DNA of 37,547 nt from Magnetococcales bacterium (lineage in GTDB: Bacteria; Pseudomonadota; Magnetococcia; Magnetococcales; JADFZT01): NCBI GenBank assembly GCA_015232395.1, contig JADFZT010000043.1:1-37547 (forward strand). The letters are read 5' to 3'. A model generated the notes under the pieces. The model saw nothing but the letters and a program-made list of their open reading frames with translations. It did no database searches and had not been told where the DNA came from. Made by a program: the position numbers and the translations under genes. This document shows, one piece after another, positions 18,801 through 27,223 of this stretch; the stretch's first letter is position 1; every line of letters begins with the position of its first letter.

Positions 18801-19504
18801 ATACGATCCTCAAAAATCCGGAACATTTTTTTCGGGGCCAAAGGAATCACCAAAACGCCAGCGTTATTTCCCTCCTCATCGAGGATGGCCCGCGCCAAAA
18901 AAGCCGCGATGTTATCCGTGGCAGGGGGAAAATGGCCCAGATCGGAAAAAACCGCCTGATCGGTCCCCATGGCCCTCTCCACGATCTTCCCCAGCAAGCT
19001 CTTCTTCAGACTCCCCTGAAGGACATTTTGACCGAGGAGTGGGGTCTCTTGAGCTGTATAGAGGATGTGCCCATCCTGATCAATCAGATAGAGGTTGGCC
19101 AAGCCATAGGTGTGCTGAAATTCTTCAAGATCCACCCCATGTTCTTCAACCAAAACAGCCCACTGAAAACTCTCAACAAAAGCCTTGCCATCCGGTCCTA
19201 CCTGATCGTGAGCTCGCTGCAACGCCTGCAAAAAATGCAGATTGGTCCGAGAGAGGGATTGGGCCTCCAGATGGCGCAGCCGTTGGTTAAAGAAGCCTTG
19301 GAAGTGGCTTTTTTTCAGGGATAAAGTGGTGGAAAGCAGCTTGACCGCCTCTTGGCGCAGGCTGAGACGGGCCTTTTCATAGCTGGTCCAGCTGATGACC
19401 CCCAAGGGAATCAAGGCGATGGCGAGAAACCAAAAAAAGAGTGTCCGGCCAATCCCTCGGCGCATGGACCTCTTGGTTTGGTTTTGGGGGGTGGAATCAG
19501 GCAA
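15830..19504 (-). CDS. Degenerate membrane hybrid kinase (pseudokinase) with dCache sensor
   Basis: A 1224-aa paralogue of the kinase at 10903. A membrane helix (about 21-40) is followed by a large dCache-like periplasmic sensor (42-365), a second helix (371-389), HAMP (390-445), GAF-like (465-600), coiled coil (600-700) and kinase-like core (700-940). An Ala/Ser/Glu-rich linker (950-1095) and one receiver (1098-1220) complete it. The phospho-His is Glu715 (SMSEELRAPLN). The two N-box Asn are His831 and Arg835, G1 reads DTLSDTS, and the receiver Asp is Gly1150 with Thr replaced by Val1182. Only the G2 box (GKTGLGL) and receiver Lys1205 remain. The frame is intact over 3.7 kb, so it is maintained. 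A sensor or allosteric partner of the intact kinase is likely. Confidence 0.9.
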   Translation of the reverse strand: MPDSTPQNQTKRSMRRGIGRTLFFWFLAIALIPLGVISWTSYEKARLSLRQEAVKLLSTTLSLKKSHFQGFFNQRLRHLEAQSLSRTNLHFLQALQRAHDQVGPDGKAFVESFQWAVLVEEHGVDLEEFQHTYGLANLYLIDQDGHILYTAQETPLLGQNVLQGSLKKSLLGKIVERAMGTDQAVFSDLGHFPPATDNIAAFLARAILDEEGNNAGVLVIPLAPKKMFRIFEDRIGLGMSGETYLVGRDQLMRSNSRFDTRTTVLKQKVDTPIIQTWLHHEAEHHADFSHHSTEMTYTSVTESGRTNDLIEKVGKSGWWLKKIYPDYRGVDVLGFQVNLDFLEPFGIHWVLIAELDADEFYAPSIALGREILVTLFVTILLVFLIARFVSGHIVNPLLILTHRANRIAKGEMKWPAFLSPNNELGSLAKALEEMTHSLSESARRDAQDNWMKVSAGLLGECLRGEQSLEKLAQNIIGFLTPRLNAITGAIYLLEKSGRLRFAGGFAYKAEHIQQTIALGEGLLGHVAKRGEHQIIHQIPPDYLPVHSGLGEMEPSHLLLYPFLLNGQVEAVIELGSFQEFQAIHLELLDHEAEAITMAIKAAQSRTEMQQMLAQSREQADILKQNSEEARLSNEKLQEQTQALQNSETLLQQQQEELRVSNEELEEQTQLLTEQKQEAQRKNSELERAQRELVVKARDLEVAGHFRSEFLTSMSEELRAPLNGILVLTRGFSANKGGNLSPTDLDNAHAVHAHGLELLEMINGILDLAKIEAGQVDVHGELLEILEISNRLEQKFSRIAKKIGADFSLYHSDDLPDTLRTDYGKLEQIVKHLLARAFKVVGEGTVTLSFQPLPMGWVIESGGVSNNQGIVLVISDTLSDTSQQRTEGLLETLRESSSTVDKPFGKTGLGLAISNQLAQLLGGELRIESREGQGCAFTLFLPNLPWGMGDSPPPKSPEPPASPDKSFKLPPPVQLPGALDNTQPKSTKPVSVEDTASADKIASAMTSDSATLVNTSAPAESVAASSSEESSGSVVSIPAKELVAPAASSADLAASEESTASTEPTASVESAGAVQPGISQPASPDLIEAVADSTPHRPDPVILVVDSDVRTIYETVRLLEVAGYTAYMAANGEKALEQLGKYPSVNLVLVGLSPESDRALQVIGKIKDHPGAGDAPLRVVALVPVGEKADQKAACLAAGVIGVVEKPLDIPLFSKTISDWFKVSS

Positions 19505-19578
19505 CCGTGAATACTCCTTTCCCTGTTGAGTGAAACAACGGCATTTTCCACCTCGGGTAGAGTTCCTTACCCGGAGGG

Positions 19579-20889
19579 TCAGATGATGAGCAACTCCTCC
19601 CGGTCAAATGGCTGATCAGCATTGACCCCAGGGAGTCTCTTCCATTGGGGATACTTGTCAAGCGCCTTGGTCACATAATCGTAAACGACCAGATCCTTTG
19701 CCACAAATTCCGGCTCTATCGGCTCCAAAAATGTCTTATGGCCATCCACTACCGTCTCTTTCATCATTTCGACAATTTTCCGGGTGGCTGAAGGGTAGGG
19801 ATAGGGGGAAAAATCGATACGACCATTCTGCCATTCCCGTTGATGGCGTATGGCCCTGGGGGAGGTATAGGCATCCGGATCATAAAAGGTCATCGCCCGC
19901 TCGATCATTTTGCTGCCGGATGACAGATAGCCTTTTCCCTCCTTGGAGAGCAGGTGGGCCACCTCCCGTTTATTGTGGGCGGCATACAGCTCTGCCCGCA
20001 CCAGGGCCTGAATCACCTTTTGACTCCATTGGGGCCTGTGGGTGGTGTCCCGCTCATGCATGCAGATCACACAGCAGGGATGGTTGCGCCAGATATCCCC
20101 GGTAAAACGCATCACCCGACCCTTGGCAGTCAACTCGCCGATGGCATTGAAGGGTTCGGCCACGGTATAGCCGGCAATGCGTCTGGTGGCCAGGGATTTA
20201 ACCATCATCGGTGGGGGAATCACTGTCAGGGCACAGGTGTCAGGCTGCACCATCCCACCCCGATCCACCACCGGACGAATACCCGCTTTTCGCAAACCCT
20301 GTTGGAGAACGATATTGTGCATGGAATACCAGGCGGGAATGGCCATTCTTTGCCCCCCCAGATCCCTAAAATCCCGAATACCCGAACCCTCTCCCACCAC
20401 AATGGCTGAACCGTTCAAATGAGCCCAGGCAACGATTTTAACGGGAAAATGATTGTTGTAGCGCATCCAGACCGGAATAGGCTTCAGCAAGTGAACCAGA
20501 TTGAAATGACCTTCGGCAAATCCCCGCACCAGCGTGGGCCAACTTTTGACTGGTTGGGGTTTGGCGACCTTGAGTCCCTCATCCTCAAAATAGCCTAGAG
20601 CATGGGCTACCAGGAGGGGGGTGGCATCGGTGATGGGCAGATAGCCGATACGGAGAGTTTCATCGACAGCTTTATCGGTGGGGGCTGCCATGAGGGGAGA
20701 GGGCTTTGTGCCCAATAAAGCCGCAAGCCCCCCGGCAGCCAGCCAATCCAGGAGATTGCGCCGGGATAGGTGGGGGAGGGTGTTGGCATTTCCATCTTTT
20801 TGAAAAACAGAACCATCTTCCATGATCGCAAGCTCTCGCCCTCTGGCTGAATACAGCTTCATGATCCTGGTTTGGGAATCTGGACCCAT
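19579..20889 (-). CDS. NrtA/CmpA-like Tat-exported binding protein, orphan
   Basis: A 436-aa protein of the nitrate/bicarbonate (NMT1-like) binding family: LRIGYLPITDATPLLVAHALGYFEDEGLKV opens the fold, and GGQRMAIPAWYSMHN and NHPCCVICMHE follow. A twin-arginine motif SRRNLL (42-47) with a hydrophobic stretch (48-60) predicts Tat export. The preceding 40 residues are long for a signal peptide, so initiation at 20862 or 20823 is equally possible; none has a clear ribosome site. There is no NrtB/NrtD transporter nearby. It lies 74 bp upstream of the pseudokinase gene, and could present its ligand to one of the kinases. Ligand (nitrate, nitrite, bicarbonate or other) is unproven. Confidence 0.85.
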   Translation of the reverse strand: MGPDSQTRIMKLYSARGRELAIMEDGSVFQKDGNANTLPHLSRRNLLDWLAAGGLAALLGTKPSPLMAAPTDKAVDETLRIGYLPITDATPLLVAHALGYFEDEGLKVAKPQPVKSWPTLVRGFAEGHFNLVHLLKPIPVWMRYNNHFPVKIVAWAHLNGSAIVVGEGSGIRDFRDLGGQRMAIPAWYSMHNIVLQQGLRKAGIRPVVDRGGMVQPDTCALTVIPPPMMVKSLATRRIAGYTVAEPFNAIGELTAKGRVMRFTGDIWRNHPCCVICMHERDTTHRPQWSQKVIQALVRAELYAAHNKREVAHLLSKEGKGYLSSGSKMIERAMTFYDPDAYTSPRAIRHQREWQNGRIDFSPYPYPSATRKIVEMMKETVVDGHKTFLEPIEPEFVAKDLVVYDYVTKALDKYPQWKRLPGVNADQPFDREELLII

Positions 20890-21054
20890 TCATGAAAGAG
20901 GCGATCTGTTTCCCATTTGTTTCATGTTACATCATGATCAACTTGATCCGAAGTTAATTATGAATCCCCTCATGGAAACAGGGCTCTGCGGAGAGTGCTT
21001 CAGCCAAGGACTCCTCAAACCACCTCCTTGGATCCGACAACAACGATTCCAAAT

Positions 21055-23703
21055 TTAGGGTTTGGCTAGAGGGGAAATCCGGGGAGGCGTCGGGGAGAGA
21101 GTGGCGGGACGGGCTTGACCGTCTTGATCGAAAACAGCGCTCAACGGAAACTCCACACCCCCCCACCCCCCTTTGTCCAGGTTGACTGCATCCGCCCCTT
21201 GAAACACCAAAAAACCATATTTGCCGTAGTGGGGCAGCTTGCGGGTGAGGCGGGAAATGGCGGCGGGAGAGTCAGCGGCCAGCCAGACCAGGGTCAAATC
21301 TCCCAAATCGCCATAGGGAGCCGTCAAAACAAAGCTGTGATCCACTCGGGTATGGCGTTTTGAATTCAGCTGGAGACCACTCTCCTCCAAGACCACACCC
21401 CGCTGCTTAAGCTGGGAAAAAAGTCGATCCCGAAAACGATTATGCCAGCCCAGCAACCAGATGGAACGATCCTCCGGCAGCTCCATCAAGTCCACATCAG
21501 TACGAAGGTCCAACTCCCAGGCATGGGCCATCTTCTGATAGGCACGCAGCTTGTCCGGAGCCACTTTATCCGGCAACACCAACAAACCATTTTTTCCGCC
21601 AAAGGCCCGAGAGAGGGAAGGAGGCATCTCTCTAGGATCAAGACGACGAAACAGATCAAAGCCTGGGTCCACATCCAACCGTTTTGGCGGTGCATCCAGT
21701 TCCAGTTCAAAACGTTGCCGCTTCCGGGTGAGGGTGATTAACCGTTCTATGACCAGCTCCTCCGCCAAACCTGGTGAATCATCCGCCTCAACCACCTCTG
21801 AGCTTGCCAAATCCCCAGCTACAGCCGCCTCAGAGCCCACTGAATCCTCAGCTACAGCCGCCTCAGAGCCCACCGAATCCCCAGCTACAGCCTCCTCTGA
21901 GCCCGCCGAATCCCCAGCCACCCCCGAAATTTCTGGCGTCTCGACCACCTTTGAATCGACCGCTCCACCCGCTGCTTCTGAATCTTCCGAGCTGCCGGTA
22001 ATCTCAGAACTTTCCAGACTCACGACAGGCTCTTCAGCTTGGGACATCAGGGTGATTCCCAGGGGAATGGAGAGGGTCATGGGGGGGCCGGGCTGTATCT
22101 GTTCCAGCGTAAAACTCAAACGCTCTTTTTCCTCATCCGGCTTGCTGGAAACCTTGGAAAGCCGTAATTCAGGCACCCCGGTTCCCTGGACCCACTGGGT
22201 GAAAAAGGATTTCAGGGAGCGCCCATCCTGATCTTCCATGGCCCTGCGCAAATCCTCCCAGGAAGCTTTATGGAAGAGATGGTCCCGATAGAAAGCGCGT
22301 AAACCCGCCAAAAAGGCAATATCCCCCACCTTGCGGCGCAACATATGGAAGACCATCAGGGATTTGCCATACCCCACCGACTGGCTGGTATGATCAATCC
22401 GGGAAAAAAACCGACTCAAGGGAAATTCCACCTCTCTTCCGACCATATCCGTATAACGGGAAAGGGTGGCGCCCCGATAGGCAGCCCCCTGGTCGGTGAG
22501 TTCCTGAAGCAGATAATCGGCCAGATAGGTGGTGAGCCCTTCTCCCCAGTTGCCCTGTTCATAATCTACGAAAACACCGTTTCCCCACCAGTTGTGTAAA
22601 ATTTCGTGGGGCAGGGAGGTATGGGGAATAAAAGGCAGTCGCAAAACCCGGGAGCCCAACAAGGTAAAGGAAGGCATGCCCAGGCCGGTTTCCTGAAAAT
22701 TTTCCACCACCGCAAATCGATCATAGGGATAAGGCCCCAGGAGAGATTCGTAAAAATCGAGATAGTGGTGGGAAGCGGAGAGATAGACCTCGGCCAAGGC
22801 TTTGTCCGGAGTCAGGAGAAAAACCTGCACCTCCCGCGCCTCCACAGTGCGGGCATATTCGGTCCAGGGGGCAGCCAAAACCAGGATTTCGTCAGTGGGA
22901 TGCTGCATGACAAAACGAACCAGGGTGCGACCGCCATCTTTCAGGATCATCTCTCTTTTGCCCTGGGAAACAGCCGTCCATCCAGCTGGCAGGGATATGG
23001 TCAGATCAAAGGTGACCCACTCTTCCCCATCAAAAACCGGAACCCAGCCGGAGGCCCCTCCCAAAAAAAGTCCGGCAGGCCCCATGGCCCCCTGAAACTG
23101 GAGACGCCCACCTTGGTGGGCTGGAGCGGTGAGCCGCTCCTGAAAGTTGAGATGACCCTGATAATGGAAAGAGAGCTGGGTCTGGGTAGCCAGTGGAGAG
23201 GGAGAAGAGGTGGAATCATCCTCGGCTGAAGGGGAGGGGCTTGATTTCGACAATGGTGCAAGCGCCTCCCCTGGGTTCGCATCGCCATCCATCCCGGTTT
23301 GAGGATTCTTAGGATAAACAGGTAAAAAACGTACGAAAGGGGTTCCTGGAATCGGTTCCTCGGAAAGATGGGCAAAGCCGTGACTTGCGATCAGTTCAAG
23401 ATCTTTGTGGAGAACAAAACCGCTACCGGATTGCACAAAATGTTGGGGTAGGTGGATGGTATCCCACACTTCCAAAGATTGGGCCAAAGGGTCCACTACC
23501 ACGGTGAGTTGATGATGCAGGGGGGTGTCTGATTGAACAGGTGAGGATTCAGTGCTGGGCTTATCCGCAAAGCTGGATTGACCAAAAGCCAGCTCCGGAA
23601 TGAAAAAGCAGATCACCACAGCCAGTGGCAAAAGCCAATCGACGCCACCTGACATCCGCCAGCGGACAGTTTGCAAAAGAGCCATCATTAACCTCAACCC
23701 CAT
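21055..23703 (-). CDS. Secreted M1-type (aminopeptidase N-like) zinc metallopeptidase
   Basis: An 882-aa protein with a signal peptide (hydrophobic 23-40, LAFGQ). The zinc site is clear: HEILH at 366-370, followed by NWWGNGVF and the third ligand Glu388 (NWGEGLTTY), exactly 18 residues after the second His. A GAMEN-like segment reads ENFQETGLGMPSF (334-346). The C-terminal part lacks the usual helical domain. It holds an acidic Ala/Val/Ser/Glu repeat region (about 560-645) and then a beta-rich domain of unknown type. M1 enzymes cleave N-terminal residues from peptides; the periplasm or cell surface is the expected place. Starts at 23688 or 23685 (after GAGG) are also plausible. Its neighbours do not suggest a substrate. 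Confidence 0.9.
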   Translation of the reverse strand: MGLRLMMALLQTVRWRMSGGVDWLLPLAVVICFFIPELAFGQSSFADKPSTESSPVQSDTPLHHQLTVVVDPLAQSLEVWDTIHLPQHFVQSGSGFVLHKDLELIASHGFAHLSEEPIPGTPFVRFLPVYPKNPQTGMDGDANPGEALAPLSKSSPSPSAEDDSTSSPSPLATQTQLSFHYQGHLNFQERLTAPAHQGGRLQFQGAMGPAGLFLGGASGWVPVFDGEEWVTFDLTISLPAGWTAVSQGKREMILKDGGRTLVRFVMQHPTDEILVLAAPWTEYARTVEAREVQVFLLTPDKALAEVYLSASHHYLDFYESLLGPYPYDRFAVVENFQETGLGMPSFTLLGSRVLRLPFIPHTSLPHEILHNWWGNGVFVDYEQGNWGEGLTTYLADYLLQELTDQGAAYRGATLSRYTDMVGREVEFPLSRFFSRIDHTSQSVGYGKSLMVFHMLRRKVGDIAFLAGLRAFYRDHLFHKASWEDLRRAMEDQDGRSLKSFFTQWVQGTGVPELRLSKVSSKPDEEKERLSFTLEQIQPGPPMTLSIPLGITLMSQAEEPVVSLESSEITGSSEDSEAAGGAVDSKVVETPEISGVAGDSAGSEEAVAGDSVGSEAAVAEDSVGSEAAVAGDLASSEVVEADDSPGLAEELVIERLITLTRKRQRFELELDAPPKRLDVDPGFDLFRRLDPREMPPSLSRAFGGKNGLLVLPDKVAPDKLRAYQKMAHAWELDLRTDVDLMELPEDRSIWLLGWHNRFRDRLFSQLKQRGVVLEESGLQLNSKRHTRVDHSFVLTAPYGDLGDLTLVWLAADSPAAISRLTRKLPHYGKYGFLVFQGADAVNLDKGGWGGVEFPLSAVFDQDGQARPATLSPTPPRISPLAKP
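21818..21916. repeat. 33-bp in-frame tandem repeat inside the M1 peptidase gene
   Basis: Three adjacent 33-bp units (21818-21850, 21851-21883, 21884-21916) with partial units on both sides. The first two differ at two bases, and the third at a handful. Each encodes 11 residues of the form (V)AGDSVGSEAA on the minus strand. Unit length is a multiple of three, so copy-number change keeps the frame. The near-identity of the copies points to recent slippage-type expansion in a linker between peptidase core and C-terminal domain. Confidence 0.85.
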
Positions 23704-23923
23704 GACTGGAAATCACCTTCTGTGGGGATACAGAAAATGGGCAAACCTGAATAAATGAACTGTTTCCAGGTATTCAATACATACCACACCAGCCCCTTGG
23801 GAAAAAGAGCTGTCAGGGAGTCAGAGGAAGATGGCGCTCAAGTCCTGGCTGGAATGGTTATTGCTCCTGGAAATCTCTTATCCAACCTGAAAAGTTTCAA
23901 AAAGCACCAATGGAGAAAAAATC

Positions 23924-24166
23924 ATGGCAATTGCCGGGCGATTCAAATCGATAGCGTCAAAATTTGGTCCAGGGGGATTGCGGGGAAGCCAACTCCTATT
24001 GGTTTTAATGGTGGGACTCTCCACCAGTGGCTGTTTGCTGACCAAGGCAGTGACTGTGCCCATGCGGGTGGTTGGCGCCGCTACTTCAGCTGTGCCGGTG
24101 GTGGGTGGCGTGGTGGATACGATGCTGGATACCGCTGCCGACTCGGTGGATGAAATCCCCCTCTAA
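23924..24166 (+). CDS. Small putative lipoprotein or membrane-anchored protein
   Basis: An 80-aa protein, isolated on the plus strand between two minus-strand genes. A basic N-terminus (residues 1-20) is followed by a hydrophobic stretch (about 23-32) ending at LSTSGC, a lipobox-like site with Cys37. The remaining 44 residues (LLTKAVTVPMRVVGAATSAVPVVGGVVD...) resemble small lipoproteins of unknown function (DUF6726-like, low certainty). GGAGAAAAA precedes the ATG. Position -3 of the lipobox is Thr, which is not ideal, so a plain membrane anchor is the alternative. Confidence 0.7.
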   Translation: MAIAGRFKSIASKFGPGGLRGSQLLLVLMVGLSTSGCLLTKAVTVPMRVVGAATSAVPVVGGVVDTMLDTAADSVDEIPL

Positions 24167-24235
24167 GGGGCGGCCCCAAACCTGACTACTGAAATCAAGC
24201 GATCCCAGCACCAGACCCCAGACCCAACCCGGTCA

Positions 24236-27043
24236 TCACTCTTGGGGGTCGGGTACACCCACGGGAATGGCAATCCTAAACTCCGCCCCCTCTTCCACAT
24301 TACACGCCGTGATGCGGCCGCTCATGTGCTCCTCAATGATCACCTTGGCCATGTAGAGTCCAATGCCAGTGCCGTGTTGGCTATCTTTGGTGGTAAAATA
24401 GGGGTCGAAAATTTTAGCCATGATCTCACCCGGCACCCCCCCGCCGTTATCCCGAATCAACACCACAGCATTTCCCTCTTCCTGAAGCAGTCGAATGGTA
24501 ATTTCACCGTTGGTGGCACTGTTTTGGACGATGGCATCCTTGGCATTGGTGAGTACCAGCAAGATCACCTGGGAATATTCATTGGGAAAGCCGAACACCT
24601 GGATGGGGTGAGGGGCCGGTATAAAATGGGTCGCGATGTGATGGGATTTGAGGCTGGCACCCACCAGGGAGAGGGCATCGGTCACCACACTTTCCGGCTC
24701 GAAACTGTTCCGACGTTTATCGGGCTTGAAAAAACGGCGAAAATCATCGATGGTCGAAGACATTTTAAGGATGATCTTCTGCCCGGTTTCAACCTTTTCG
24801 TCGAGCACCTCTTCGGTCAACTCCCCATATTCATAAGCGCTTTGGATGTTGGCCAGGATCAAGTTCAGGGAGTTGATGGGCTGCCGCCATTGATGGGCAA
24901 TGTTGCCGATCATCTCCCCCATGGCCGCCAGCCGTGACTGTTGCACCAACATCACATCCATCTGCCGATTTTTTTCCACCGCTTCCCGAATGCGTAATTC
25001 CAGGTTGGCATTGAGGGACTCGATCTCCTTCTGTCTTGCCTGGAGAAGATCCAGGGTGCGGCTCTGTTCGATGAGTCCAGCCAGGGTGTTGGCGATGATA
25101 AGTAGGGATTCCTCCTCTTCCGGTTCCTGTTGGCACCCTGGGGCAAGATAAAGATTGAGTACACCCAAAAGCCGACCATGATAGACCAGAGGCACGCAAT
25201 AGTGGCCGTGAGGGGCCATCCCCTGAAAACGTATTTGGTGGCGCTCATCCAGGTGGCTGGAAAAAATCACCTGACGCGTTTGGGCGGCTTTGCCACAATG
25301 GCAGTAGCCCATGGCGATCCGGTTGCATTTTGTCAAAAGCGGGGCGTCCAACCCCCGTTGGGCCACCAGCTCCAGTTCGTTGTTGATCTCGTCCAAAAGA
25401 AAAATCGCCCCTTTGCCCTGGGTCACCACTGCAGAGCCTGAGAGAATCAGATCCAGGGCCTGGACCATTTGCTCCTTGAAACGACGGGACTCCAGGGCGG
25501 TTTGCAAAAGGGCATTGATGGTCTCCCGGGCCTGATGGCCACGCCGCTCCTTCTCTTCCAGCTGTATGCGCCGGGAGGTATCCCGAAACATGAGAACCGC
25601 TCCTGAAATCCGATTATCTTCAAGAACCGGTGTGGAGGTGTATTCCACTGGAAAAGTGGAGCCGTCCCGACGCTGGAAAAATTCATCGTTCACTTGGTGG
25701 GAAACCCCATCCCGAAGGGTGGTATGAATGGGGCTTCCCTCAAAGGTGTGGGGTTCGTTGTCGGCATGGGTGGGGTTGAGCAGCGTATGCTCATGGCGCC
25801 CGATCATCTCACCGGCCTCCCAACCGGTCATCTCAGCCCCAGCGGGATTGATAAAAGTGATGTGCCCCTCCTGATCGACCCCACAGATCCCTTCCCCGGC
25901 AGCGGCCAGAATGGAACGATTTTGCCGATTGGCCTTTTCCAGGGCCAAGGTACGCTCCTGAACGGTTCGGTCCAGATGATCCCGGTGAAGCCGTAACGCC
26001 TCTTCGTTTTCCCGGCGTTCCATTAAATTTTGTTGCATGCGGATCAAAAAGAGGCTCAAAAGGGCGGTAAAAAGCAGGCCAAAAATGAGAATAAACCAAG
26101 GCCCATAAAGCTCATGCCCGGGAGGATCGAAATCAATATCCGGGATGGCCTCAAAGGACCAGGGTCGGCCACCCACCTGAAAAATACGGGAAAAATGAGG
26201 GCTTGGTGGGGGTGATTCCAGGCCTCGGCTCTTTTGGTGTAGACCGGAATCCGCTCCCTTCGAGGTATACCAGGAAGCGTCTTGTGAAAAAACCGGCACA
26301 TCACCGATTCGAAACAGGATGCCCCGCTCTTCCAGATGGGTCACGGCACTCTGAAGCAGTGATTCAAAATGAAAAATCCCCAGAACAACCCCCTTGTTCC
26401 CCCCAAGGGATCCCTCTGAAAGAGACTTTTTGGTGTGAACAGGAACCAGCAGGTAGAGATAAACACCCCTCTCAGAAGCTTGGGGATGGTCGGAAAGATG
26501 GCTCAAAAAAATCCTGGACCGACCAGTGGCAAGACTTTGGGTCAAAGCTTCAGATATAAATGGGTCAGCGGCCAGATCGGCACCCAAATCGATGTTCAGA
26601 TCAGCCGCCAAATCGGTGCTCTGGGCGTTATTGCTATTTTCTGGGCGTTCCAGATAGTGGATGGGAAAATGGGTGTTTTGGAGGGTGGGCCTATTGTTGC
26701 CACTCTTTTTGATGGCAGGAGCCCATAAAAAGGCCCGGATATAACGGTGACGTCTGAGAAAAGGAGTCGTAAACGTTTTAAACTCCAGCCCCTCAACCCG
26801 GTCGGATGCCCCATAGAGACCCTGGATATTTTCCATAAGATCGACACCCATTTTGATCTCATGCACCACCTGATGATAGATTTCCCGGGCACCCCATTCC
26901 AAATCCCGTTCGATGCGCTTCCCCGACTCATTATCCGCCCACCAGTAGCCGCCACCTGCCAGCAGGAGGCCCAGGGCAGCCACAGCCCAAGCGGCAAAAA
27001 AAACATCAAATGAGCTGAAAAAATGGTGAAAAAAGCGTTTCAT
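24236..27043 (-). CDS. Membrane histidine kinase CHASE-PAS-GAF-HisKA-HATPase
   Basis: A 935-aa inner-membrane kinase. A membrane helix (about 13-34) precedes a periplasmic CHASE domain (about 50-330; LMENIQGLYGASDRVEGLEFKTF is typical). A second helix (about 335-358), PAS (about 400-510; INPAGAEMTGWEAGEMIGR) and GAF (about 535-690) follow; the GAF contains MGYCHCGKAAQ and HGHYCVPLVY. The kinase core has the HQWRQPIN His near residue 717, NEYSQVILLVLTNAKDAI, RDNGGGVP and GTGIGLYMAK. The open frame runs to 27307, but those 88 residues have no fold. The ATG at 27043 follows AGAGG and begins before the first helix. No receiver is attached. The divergent REC-PAS-GGDEF gene is a natural partner. 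Confidence 0.92.
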   Translation of the reverse strand: MKRFFHHFFSSFDVFFAAWAVAALGLLLAGGGYWWADNESGKRIERDLEWGAREIYHQVVHEIKMGVDLMENIQGLYGASDRVEGLEFKTFTTPFLRRHRYIRAFLWAPAIKKSGNNRPTLQNTHFPIHYLERPENSNNAQSTDLAADLNIDLGADLAADPFISEALTQSLATGRSRIFLSHLSDHPQASERGVYLYLLVPVHTKKSLSEGSLGGNKGVVLGIFHFESLLQSAVTHLEERGILFRIGDVPVFSQDASWYTSKGADSGLHQKSRGLESPPPSPHFSRIFQVGGRPWSFEAIPDIDFDPPGHELYGPWFILIFGLLFTALLSLFLIRMQQNLMERRENEEALRLHRDHLDRTVQERTLALEKANRQNRSILAAAGEGICGVDQEGHITFINPAGAEMTGWEAGEMIGRHEHTLLNPTHADNEPHTFEGSPIHTTLRDGVSHQVNDEFFQRRDGSTFPVEYTSTPVLEDNRISGAVLMFRDTSRRIQLEEKERRGHQARETINALLQTALESRRFKEQMVQALDLILSGSAVVTQGKGAIFLLDEINNELELVAQRGLDAPLLTKCNRIAMGYCHCGKAAQTRQVIFSSHLDERHQIRFQGMAPHGHYCVPLVYHGRLLGVLNLYLAPGCQQEPEEEESLLIIANTLAGLIEQSRTLDLLQARQKEIESLNANLELRIREAVEKNRQMDVMLVQQSRLAAMGEMIGNIAHQWRQPINSLNLILANIQSAYEYGELTEEVLDEKVETGQKIILKMSSTIDDFRRFFKPDKRRNSFEPESVVTDALSLVGASLKSHHIATHFIPAPHPIQVFGFPNEYSQVILLVLTNAKDAIVQNSATNGEITIRLLQEEGNAVVLIRDNGGGVPGEIMAKIFDPYFTTKDSQHGTGIGLYMAKVIIEEHMSGRITACNVEEGAEFRIAIPVGVPDPQE

Positions 27044-27223
27044 CCCTACCTCTGAAAAGCCTTTTTTTTCAAACCAAAGCAATGAACCTTGCATTCCTGA
27101 ACAAAGAAAGGAACGCTTACACACGCAACCGCTCTCCAAGCATAGCCTTATCGGGCGGTTGTTTGGCAAAGATTTTAACGACGTTCCCCTCAGTGAGCCT
27201 GTCCAAAGCCGGGTATTGATGCG

